A stretch of DNA of 5,354 bases from UBA7672 sp035548775 (GTDB lineage: Bacteria; Pseudomonadota; Alphaproteobacteria; Caulobacterales; Hyphomonadaceae). The position numbers were made by a program, and so were the translations under genes. Below the pieces are notes generated by a model, which was given only the letters and a program-made list of their open reading frames with translations, was not told where the DNA came from and searched no databases. Below are positions 1 to 5,175 of the stretch, piece after piece (within the stretch, counting starts at the first letter, position 1; each line of letters opens with the position of its first letter). The stretch covers positions 1 to 5,354 of the forward strand of contig DASZSI010000103.1 in the NCBI GenBank assembly GCA_035548775.1, written 5' to 3'.

Positions 1-59
1 TCACGCTAGTATTGCCGGTCGCGTCGGTTTTGAGAGACGATATGCGTATGGGCCTAGCC

Positions 60-881
60 TTAGGCTCCCACTCCGTTCGCTTTCAGAAAAACGCCAAACT
101 CCTGAATTGCAGATTTGATGAGCACCATGCTGAAGTAGCTACAAATCTCGGAAAGGTCCTGAGACGTAAGGCGAATCGATGTCCCCACCTTGAATTCCTT
201 TTGTCGGCGCACGGTTCTGGCTTGAATGCCGATTTCCTCGGGGGTTCGTTTTCCCTCAAGATCAGAGAGCGAGTACTCTTTTCCGGTCTCCTTTCCGATT
301 CCGATCACGTCGAACCCCACCCAACTAATCTCCAACTTTCCTGACGGCGCGCGCTTAGCTGTGACATGGCCTAAGTCATGCGTGAGAGCGTTCCTTGCGA
401 TATAAAGCTCGGACGCGCTTGCGCTCCCTTCGATGTTAATGCCGAGTATTGTCGACAGCTCCTTAAACTTGTCGGGAACCCCAAGACGCCCAAACGCGCT
501 GACTCTGGTCTGAGGTGATGTCGTGAAAGGTAGCTTGCCCTTCTTGAACTGCAGCACAATCAAGCCGTGCGCGAAAATTTGGTCGAGTAGTTGTGCGTAA
601 TGCTCTATTACTTCACGCAGTCCGCACGCGATCGTCCATGTCGCATATTCATCCTTGAAGTCCTTGACCTTCTCAGCAGGTAGGTCCTCAGGAAAGAACT
701 CGATGGGAACCGTGAGCTGACCGGGTGTTCGCGGCAAGCTGCGCAAGCGATACTCGTTAAAGTCATCGCGATGAGCTGCATTTAATCCCAGCCCCATGAA
801 CAGCGCCGCGCGACGCACGCCAACCTGACCCACCTGCTCCAGTTTCTGCAGATCGATATGGTGTTTTCCTGGCTCGGTCAT
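60..881 (-). CDS. Uncharacterised HEPN-like protein, candidate ribonuclease, downstream of rtcB
   Basis: I do not recognise this 273-residue protein by name. The visible signature is R163-N164-A-L-T-H168-D169, followed by G171-H172-V173. This fits the R-x4-6-H motif, with a polar residue after the Arg, that marks catalytic HEPN RNases. It lies at the end of a predicted helix (about 154-169). Other predicted helices are at about 80-113, 135-147 and 240-267; residues 182-238 look beta-rich and would be an insert before the last helix. No signal peptide or membrane segment is seen, so it is probably cytoplasmic. I chose the ATG at 881 because AAGG lies about 8 bases upstream; an in-frame ATG at 896 is possible but has a poorer ribosome site. 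The frame stays open to 1082, but that part overlaps the rtcB end and reads as Arg-rich shadow. The gene is co-directional with rtcB, 68 bases after its stop, with no terminator between. GC is about 47-50%, unlike its neighbours, suggesting transfer. That the gene is real is fairly sure; the RNase role is inference. Confidence 0.72.
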   Translation of the reverse strand: MTEPGKHHIDLQKLEQVGQVGVRRAALFMGLGLNAAHRDDFNEYRLRSLPRTPGQLTVPIEFFPEDLPAEKVKDFKDEYATWTIACGLREVIEHYAQLLDQIFAHGLIVLQFKKGKLPFTTSPQTRVSAFGRLGVPDKFKELSTILGINIEGSASASELYIARNALTHDLGHVTAKRAPSGKLEISWVGFDVIGIGKETGKEYSLSDLEGKRTPEEIGIQARTVRRQKEFKVGTSIRLTSQDLSEICSYFSMVLIKSAIQEFGVFLKANGVGA

Positions 882-949
882 TGCTTTGCCTTGCATCCCC
901 GATGGCGATGGCCCCCCAAGCGCACGCGACGATGGGAGGCCACACCTTT

Positions 950-2161
950 TTACCCCTTCACGCACACAACCTGTTTCAGCGTGTGCACCACGTCGATCAG
1001 GTCGGCTTGCGCCGCGATGACGGCGTCGATGTCCTTGTAGGCCATCGGCGTTTCGTCGATCACGCCTTCGTCCGTGCGGCATTCAACGCCTTTGACCGCC
1101 TCGCGGTGGTCTTTCAGCGAGAAGCGCCGCTTGGCTTCCGAGCGAGACATCGCGCGTCCTGCGCCGTGCGAGCACGAGCAGAACGAGTCCGCGTTGCCTT
1201 TCCCGCGCACGATGAACGATTTCGCGCCCATCGAACCCGGGATGATCCCGAACTCGCCCTCGCCGGCGCGCACGGCGCCCTTGCGGGTCACCCACACGTC
1301 GGCGCCGAAGTGGTGTTCCTGCTCCACATAGTTGTGGTGGCAGTTCACCGCCACCTTGCCGAGCTTGAACTTCGGCAGCACTTCGCGCATCGCCTGCAGC
1401 GTCCGCTCCATCATCGCTTCGCGGTTCTGGCGTGCATAGTCCTGCGCCCAGGAAACCGCCTCGATGTAGTCGTCGAACACCGGCTCGCCCTGTACGAAGA
1501 AGGCGAGGTCCTGGTCCGGGACGTGGTAGCCGAGGACGCGGGTCTCCAGCATGCGGCGCGCCTTCTCAATGAAGTACTGGCCGATCTGGTTGCCGGTCCC
1601 GCGAGATCCCGAGTGCAGCATCACCCACACCTGGTCGCGTTCGTCGAGGCAGACCTCGATGAAGTGGTTTCCACCTCCAAGCGTTCCGAGCTGGCAGCCC
1701 GTCTTGTGGGACGGGATGCGGCCGTGACGATCGCGGATGCGGTCGAGGCGAGCCTCAAGATCCGAGTTGCGCCACCGCGAGGCGACGCTGTCCGGGATCA
1801 GCTTGTGCTCGCCGCCTCCGCCATTGCCGACCGGCGTCTTGCGCTCGATCTCCGAACGCAGTTTCGCCAGCGAGTCCGGCAGTTGCCCAGCTTGCAGCGT
1901 GGTCTCGATCGCCATCATGCCGCAGCCGATGTCGACGCCCACGGCCGCCGGGATGATCGCGCCCTTGGTCGGGATAACCGAGCCAACGGTCGCGCCGCGT
2001 CCGAAGTGGACGTCCGGCATCACCGCGAGGTGGGAGTGCACAAACGGCAGCCCCGCCACGTTCTCAAGCTGTTTGCGCGCCGCATCTTCGACCGGAACGC
2101 CCTTGACCCAGGCTTTGATACGCCCGCCCTGGGCCGTCTCGAATACTTCGAACGTGCTCAT
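950..2161 (-). CDS. rtcB: RNA-splicing ligase RtcB (3'-phosphate/5'-OH RNA ligase)
   Basis: This 403-residue protein matches the length and motif order of E. coli-type RtcB. The family joins RNA ends carrying 3'-phosphate or 2',3'-cyclic phosphate to 5'-hydroxyl ends, using GTP and Mn2+ through a GMP-histidine intermediate, in tRNA repair and other RNA healing. Visible motifs are G-V-D77-I-G-C80-G-M (metal ligands Asp and Cys), G-G-G-N165-H166-F-I-E, M-L-H183-S-G-S-R-G, N-C-H275-H276-N-Y, and S-H332-G-A-G-R with the presumed guanylylated His. It ends in V-V-C-V-K-G, the usual C-terminus with a conserved Lys. All expected active-site residues are present and the frame is intact. The ATG start is supported by AGGAG about 9 bases upstream, with a second GGAG just before it. 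No rtcA, rtcR, archease or prfH is in the window; the following gene is the HEPN-like ORF. The leader contains an intrinsic terminator about 70 bases before the start, which may be an attenuator or simply end the upstream transcript. Confidence 0.97.
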   Translation of the reverse strand: MSTFEVFETAQGGRIKAWVKGVPVEDAARKQLENVAGLPFVHSHLAVMPDVHFGRGATVGSVIPTKGAIIPAAVGVDIGCGMMAIETTLQAGQLPDSLAKLRSEIERKTPVGNGGGGEHKLIPDSVASRWRNSDLEARLDRIRDRHGRIPSHKTGCQLGTLGGGNHFIEVCLDERDQVWVMLHSGSRGTGNQIGQYFIEKARRMLETRVLGYHVPDQDLAFFVQGEPVFDDYIEAVSWAQDYARQNREAMMERTLQAMREVLPKFKLGKVAVNCHHNYVEQEHHFGADVWVTRKGAVRAGEGEFGIIPGSMGAKSFIVRGKGNADSFCSCSHGAGRAMSRSEAKRRFSLKDHREAVKGVECRTDEGVIDETPMAYKDIDAVIAAQADLIDVVHTLKQVVCVKG

Positions 2162-2189
2162 GACACGTCACTCCTATCTCCTTCGACGC

Positions 2190-2236
2190 CTCCGCGCACC
2201 CCGGAGTTTTTCTTCTCGAAGCGAGACAAGAAAAAA
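2190..2236 (-). promoter_or_regulatory. Alternative pairing partner in the rtcB leader
   Basis: Downstream of the terminator, the minus-strand transcript can form two further small structures. The terminator's T run can pair with an A-rich stretch: plus-strand 2207-2214 (TTTTTCTT) is the exact inverse of 2228-2235 (AAGAAAAA), with an inner 3-bp extension. Separately, CTCCG (2190-2194) can pair with CGGAG (2202-2206), which on the plus strand is followed by five T's and so resembles a weak plus-strand terminator. Pairing of the T run away from the RNA-DNA hybrid could in principle modulate termination. This may equally be chance sequence around a bidirectional terminator. Confidence 0.2.
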
Positions 2237-2260
2237 CCCTCCGGCGGAATGCGCGGAGGG
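2231..2260 (-). terminator. Rho-independent terminator, minus strand
   Basis: On the minus strand a 7-bp GC stem CCCTCCG / CGGAGGG (plus-strand 2254-2260 with 2237-2243) with a 10-base loop is followed immediately by six T's (2236-2231). This is a textbook intrinsic terminator. It lies about 70 bases upstream of the rtcB start and about 200 bases past the SIMPL stop. It could therefore end a transcript from the SIMPL side, end a short independent RNA, or act as an attenuator for rtcB. Confidence 0.85.
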
Positions 2261-2295
2261 CTTGGCTTTCACCGGCCTGTGGCCAGTCTCTGAAC

Positions 2296-2373
2296 CTATC
2301 CCTCCATGCGGTCGCTCACGCCCAGCTCTGGCTGGGCGGTCGTCGCGATCGAATTGTCGTAACACCTTTTCAT
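2296..2373 (-). CDS. Candidate 25-residue small ORF in the rtcB leader
   Basis: The ORF starts at ATG 2373, begins M-K-R-C-Y-D-N-S and ends D-R-M-E-G before TAG. Codon choice is like real genes of this genome: 19 of 24 codons after the start end in G or C, with many typical high-GC codons (GAC, ATC, GCG, ACC, CTG, GGC, GTG, CGC). By contrast, the overlapping longer frame is Arg-rich shadow. The ribosome site is weak (GGGAA, about 7 bases before the ATG). The ATG sits in the loop of a 5-bp hairpin (CACCT 2363-2367 with AGGTG 2375-2379). The stop is about 35 bases before the intrinsic terminator stem, the spacing one might see for a leader peptide. I know no matching family; it could be non-coding. 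Confidence 0.3.
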   Translation of the reverse strand: MKRCYDNSIATTAQPELGVSDRMEG

Positions 2374-2424
2374 CAGGTGATTCCCGACAGGGGGTTGATC
2401 CAGGGCCGCGTGAATGACCGAGGA

Positions 2425-2454
2425 ATGCGGCGAGGTCAAGGCGCCTCGCCGCAT
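2425..2454 (-). terminator. Strong 11-bp hairpin just after the SIMPL gene
   Basis: A perfect 11-bp inverted repeat (ATGCGGCGAGG at 2425-2435, CCTCGCCGCAT at 2444-2454) with an 8-base loop begins 10 bases after the SIMPL stop codon. The position suggests transcript termination or 3'-end protection. There is no proper T run on the minus strand (only TTCCT), so it is not a full intrinsic terminator by sequence. Confidence 0.5.
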
Positions 2455-2464
2455 CTCGCTCCCG

Positions 2465-3346
2465 TCACTTCAGCAGCGTGTAGATCACGCACACGTTCGC
2501 GCTGATCTGCGATGGGTTGGGATCGCTCGGCAGGTCGAGCGCCGCAAGGTCCTTCTCCGTGATGGTGACCGTGCGGTTGCCCACCATGCCGCTGGCTACC
2601 GGTGGAGGAGCGGGCGGCGGAGGCGGGGGTGGCGGCGGCGCTGCCATCGGCGCCGAATAGCGATAGGCGCGGTCGGGGTTCGACAGGCGCGCTACCTGCG
2701 AGGAGGACCAGTTGCCGAGGCAGCTCTCCGTTCCCTCCTGCACCACGAGAATATCGCCCAGCTTTCCGCCAGCGGCGGATGCGGTTGCCGTCGCCCGCTG
2801 GCGCGCATCCTTGGCGGCTTCCGCTAGAATATCGCGCTGCATCTCAGCCGTCTGTTCGAGATAGATGCTGATACGGCCAGAATCCTGCGGTCCCAGCGCC
2901 AGCGCCGCAGCGCGCGCTCGGCCAGCGAGCGAAGTGTCTGTAAGCACAACCGACATCGACACACGGGCTTCATAGCCCTTCACCTGGTCGGCGCGATCAT
3001 TGGTCTGGATGTTGCCCTGCTTGTCCTTGTACTGCTCATAGTAGGCGGTAACGTTCACACTGGTGTTCACACGCGCCTTGTCACCGGCAACCTTGTGAAT
3101 TGCTTCATAGGCGATCTTGGCTCGCGCCACGGCTTTCTTGGTCGCCGCATCCGATTGATTGTCCGTCTCCACGAAGGCGAGGTCAAAGCGGGCGCGATTG
3201 GGAGACACGTCCATCTGGGCGCGGCCAAGACCTTCGACTACCGGCTTGTCCCACCAATAGGGCCGAACGAATGTATCCGGTTGCTGCTGCGCGAACGCGG
3301 GCAGGCCGGCCAAGGCGACAACGGAAAACAAAAGCAGGCGTTTCAT
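2465..3346 (-). CDS. SIMPL-domain (DUF541, YggE-like) exported protein
   Basis: This 293-residue protein has a clear Sec signal peptide: M-K-R-L, a hydrophobic stretch to about residue 17, and a likely cleavage after A17-F18-A19. The mature part reads as a SIMPL/DUF541 domain: V-E-G-L-G-R-A near residue 37, V-x-P-x-R-A-x-F near 48, V-x-T-x-V-N-V near 93, Y-E-A-R-V-S-M-S-V near 125, and an Ala-rich helix A-A-K-D-A-R-Q-R-A near 177. Relatives such as YggE and BP26 are periplasmic or outer-membrane-associated; their biochemical role is poorly defined, with links to oxidative stress in E. coli. A low-complexity tract of nine Pro, Ala, three Pro (237-249) separates the main domain from a C-terminal segment ending I-Y-T-L-L-K. 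I chose ATG 3346 because it gives a clean signal peptide and has GGGG about 7 bases upstream; ATG 3370 would add eight residues. It is divergent from the DUF4105 gene. Confidence 0.88.
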   Translation of the reverse strand: MKRLLLFSVVALAGLPAFAQQQPDTFVRPYWWDKPVVEGLGRAQMDVSPNRARFDLAFVETDNQSDAATKKAVARAKIAYEAIHKVAGDKARVNTSVNVTAYYEQYKDKQGNIQTNDRADQVKGYEARVSMSVVLTDTSLAGRARAAALALGPQDSGRISIYLEQTAEMQRDILAEAAKDARQRATATASAAGGKLGDILVVQEGTESCLGNWSSSQVARLSNPDRAYRYSAPMAAPPPPPPPPPAPPPVASGMVGNRTVTITEKDLAALDLPSDPNPSQISANVCVIYTLLK

Positions 3347-3406
3347 GTAGACCCCAAGAAAGAATCCCATCCCGCGTGAGAGTTAACATGCCGCTCGGCC
3401 GCCCGC

Positions 3407-3419
3407 AGCACGTCGTGCT
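3407..3419. promoter_or_regulatory. 13-base perfect dyad in the divergent intergenic region
   Basis: AGCACG, one central T, CGTGCT form a perfect inverted repeat within the 121 bases between the SIMPL and DUF4105 starts. Its place between two divergent genes makes it a candidate operator for a dimeric regulator. No regulator gene is adjacent, no flanking promoter boxes were convincing, and a dyad this short can occur by chance. Confidence 0.22.
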
Positions 3420-3467
3420 TCCCTTTTCCACATGCTCTGTGCTTGGTTGCGCTGAGCGGAGAGACGG

Positions 3468-4319
3468 TTGGACAAGATTCTCGCCTGGATAAGACGACGG
3501 CCAGTTTCGAGCGCGGGCCTCGCCGCGCTCGCGATCTTGGCGATCTTCACGCTTACCGTCGTAACCAAGACGCCAGGCTCGGACCTCAGATGGGACGAGC
3601 ACCTAGCGCACATGCCGAAGATCGTGGAGCGGCCGGATGGCGTCTCGCTAGCACCAGTGATCGACTGGGCCTATGACGCCAACGGACCAGTCAGCAAGAC
3701 CGAGACGTCGTTCGACGCGAGCTACGCTGATCTGCGCCACATCTGGTTCATGGTCGAACCGCAGCCGGGAGGGGAGTACGCAGCCCACACGCTTGTGCTT
3801 TTCGAATTCGCCGGGGACCGCATTGTCGGCGTGTCGGTGGAGGCGCGGCTGGAGCAGGGCGAGACCTATTCCGCCACCGACGGCGTATTCAACAATTACG
3901 AGCTCGCCTTCATGTGGGGCAGCGCGAAAGAGTTCCTGACGCGCCGCGCGATCTTTCTGAAAAAGGATCTTTATCTCTACCCTCTCAAGCTCACGCCAGA
4001 ACAGCAGCTGACGTTCTTCAGGAGCATGCTGGCGACCACGCAGGACATCGAGGTTCATCCGCGCTTCTACAACACGTTCACGTCGAACTGCACCAACGAG
4101 TTGGCGAAGGCCGCGCATCTTGGCTGGCACTATTCGTGGGTGCTGACCGGCTATTCACCGCAAAGGTTGTTCAGTCTCGGGCTGATCCCTGGCGCGAGCT
4201 TCGACGCCGCCAAGGCCGGCGCCAAGATCGACGCGGAGATCCGGTCGTGGAACAGCCTTCCCAGCCCCGATTTCGATCGTGCCTTGGCCGCGGAGTTAAG
4301 ACGGCGGTACGGCGAATGA
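3468..4319 (+). CDS. Membrane-anchored DUF4105 (Lnb N-terminal periplasmic domain) protein
   Basis: This 283-residue protein has basic residues near the N-terminus and one membrane segment (about 14-33), leaving the rest in the periplasm. The domain matches DUF4105: A-A-H107-T-L-V-L-F-E-F, then V-G-V-S-V-E-A-R with G-E-x-Y-S and Y-E-L-A-F, Y-P-L-K-L-T-P-E-Q (171-179), and P-R-F-Y-N-T-F-T-S-N-C208-T-N-E-L-A. The invariant-looking His and Cys suggest a thiol active site, as in papain-like or NlpC/P60-type folds. The family is named after Lnb, linked to lipoprotein N-acylation in Bacteroides; whether this protein does that is unknown. The start must be TTG 3468: an in-frame TGA lies at 3453-3455, no ATG or GTG falls between them, and GGAG sits 6 bases upstream. 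The next in-frame ATG (residue 49) would remove the membrane anchor. It is probably co-transcribed with the hydrolase downstream. Confidence 0.85.
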   Translation: MDKILAWIRRRPVSSAGLAALAILAIFTLTVVTKTPGSDLRWDEHLAHMPKIVERPDGVSLAPVIDWAYDANGPVSKTETSFDASYADLRHIWFMVEPQPGGEYAAHTLVLFEFAGDRIVGVSVEARLEQGETYSATDGVFNNYELAFMWGSAKEFLTRRAIFLKKDLYLYPLKLTPEQQLTFFRSMLATTQDIEVHPRFYNTFTSNCTNELAKAAHLGWHYSWVLTGYSPQRLFSLGLIPGASFDAAKAGAKIDAEIRSWNSLPSPDFDRALAAELRRRYGE

Positions 4320-4375
4320 CGATCGCCGGCGCCTGCGGTGAACGTCAATCGATCCGCTCGGGGAGATCGCGCTGA
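4316..4375 (+). CDS. 19-codon mini-ORF linking the DUF4105 and hydrolase genes
   Basis: An ATG at 4316 overlaps the DUF4105 stop as ATGA. Its frame runs 19 codons to a TGA at 4373-4375, whose last base is the A of the hydrolase ATG (TGATG). The peptide is short, basic at its end and matches nothing I know. The arrangement would let ribosomes move from one gene to the next by termination-reinitiation. The hydrolase also has its own GGGAG ribosome site inside this mini-ORF, so the coupling may be accidental. Confidence 0.2.
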   Translation: MTIAGACGERQSIRSGRSR

Positions 4376-5175
4376 TGGCACGGTTTCCGAGTTCGTCGAA
4401 GGAAGCGCTGCAACAGCGGATAGATGCACTGATGCTTAGCATGACGCTGACCATGCCTGAGGGGCAGGGGCCATTCCCGGTTGTGATCCAGATGCATGGC
4501 TGCGGCGGGCGCAAGCCGTTTCAGGATGACTGGGCGGAGGTAGCCAAGGAGGCCGGCTGGGCGGTGCTGGTGGTCGACAGCTATGCCCATCGCAAGATTT
4601 CATCACTTGAAGCCTACGCCACGGTCTGCACCGGTGTGCAGCTCTGGGGCCGCGAGCGTGCGGGCGACATGTACGCTATGATGGAATGGGTGCGCCGCCA
4701 GCCCTGGGCGGACCCCAACCGCATCGCCGTCGCGGGCTGGAGCCATGGCGGCTGGACTGCCCTTGACGGCATGGCCCTTACCCCTGGCGCGGAGGTGGCA
4801 AGCGCAACGCGGCTCGAAGGCCTGCCGGCCGAACCGCTCGCGGGCCTGGTCGGCGCGTTCGTTGTCTATCCTTTCGCTGGACCGGGCTCGATTGCGCCGT
4901 CACGTGGATTGCGCGTTGGGGCCCCTGTCCAGGCGCTGGTCGGAACCAGCGATGTCGTCGTCGGCGGCAAGGGCTTGGCTGCAACGCTGAAGCGCACGCC
5001 GACCAAGGGGCAGCCCATCGACGTAGTCATGCTGGAGGGCGCCACGCACGCGTTTGACGAGCCCAGCGCACGCGATCTTCGTGTTCGCTATGATCCCGAG
5101 CTTACGGCCAGGGCGCACACTTACTACTCGGATTTCCTGAAGTCGCTGGCGAAGAAAACGTCGACGATCCGCTAG
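4375..5175 (+). CDS. Dienelactone hydrolase-family alpha/beta hydrolase
   Basis: This 266-residue protein is a serine hydrolase of the alpha/beta fold. Seen in order: P-F-P-V-V-I-Q-M-H41-G-C-G-G (strand and oxyanion-hole loop), W-A-V-L-V-V-D-S (62-69), P-N-R-I-A-V-A-G-W-S123-H-G-G (nucleophile elbow G-x-S-x-G), A-L-V-G-T-S-D193 (acid) and G-A-T-H225-A-F (base). The full Ser-Asp-His triad is thus present. Family members hydrolyse esters or lactones, but the substrate cannot be told from sequence; with Ser as nucleophile it differs from classical Cys-type dienelactone hydrolase. No signal peptide is visible, so a cytoplasmic location is likely. The ATG at 4375 has GGGGAG 9 bases upstream, and an in-frame TGA at 4339 limits further extension. 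It follows the DUF4105 gene by 55 bases on the same strand, so an operon is likely. It converges on a minus-strand gene with no space between the stop codons. Confidence 0.9.
   Translation: MARFPSSSKEALQQRIDALMLSMTLTMPEGQGPFPVVIQMHGCGGRKPFQDDWAEVAKEAGWAVLVVDSYAHRKISSLEAYATVCTGVQLWGRERAGDMYAMMEWVRRQPWADPNRIAVAGWSHGGWTALDGMALTPGAEVASATRLEGLPAEPLAGLVGAFVVYPFAGPGSIAPSRGLRVGAPVQALVGTSDVVVGGKGLAATLKRTPTKGQPIDVVMLEGATHAFDEPSARDLRVRYDPELTARAHTYYSDFLKSLAKKTSTIR

Larger units (their letters stand above)
2162..2464. other. 303-base gap between the SIMPL gene and rtcB, rich in hairpins
   Basis: No standard-size gene is supported here. Read on the minus strand from the SIMPL stop, it holds an 11-bp hairpin (2425-2454), a 5-bp hairpin (2363-2379) with an ATG in its loop, an 8-bp stem with a 4-base loop (2319-2326 with 2331-2338), a 25-codon candidate ORF, a classic intrinsic terminator (2231-2260), and the rtcB ribosome site. 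Because one strong hairpin already follows the SIMPL stop and a full terminator lies some 170 bases further on, the stretch between them may be a separate short transcript (small RNA or leader). I could not place a convincing promoter by eye. Confidence 0.5.

Noticed and set aside
12..344. Plus-strand 110-codon frame at the left edge
   Set aside because: Antisense to the 3' part of the HEPN-like gene, with no ribosome site or motif seen.
882..1082. N-terminal extension of the HEPN-like frame up to 1082
   Set aside because: It would overlap the last 130 or so bases of rtcB, reads as Arg/Gly-rich low-complexity shadow, and the GC drop and ribosome site both fit a start near 881.
881..2293. Long plus-strand open frame (470 codons) opposite rtcB
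   Set aside because: It is the antisense shadow of rtcB: the protein is rich in His, Arg, Ala and Val with no motif, while the minus strand encodes a complete RtcB with all active-site residues.
2174..2365. Minus-strand 63-codon frame in the rtcB leader
   Set aside because: It runs straight through the intrinsic terminator hairpin and T run, is Arg-rich to the end, and has poor codon usage; it is a frame over structured DNA.
3347..3370. Longer start for the SIMPL protein at 3370
   Set aside because: It would put eight residues before a canonical signal peptide, and the ribosome site is better placed for 3346.
3183..3602. Minus-strand frames (139 and 76 codons) across the divergent region
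   Set aside because: They overlap the starts of two well-supported genes, lack domain features and have shadow-type composition.
3648..4130. Minus-strand 160-codon frame opposite the DUF4105 gene
   Set aside because: Antisense to a gene with clear family motifs; no recognisable content of its own.
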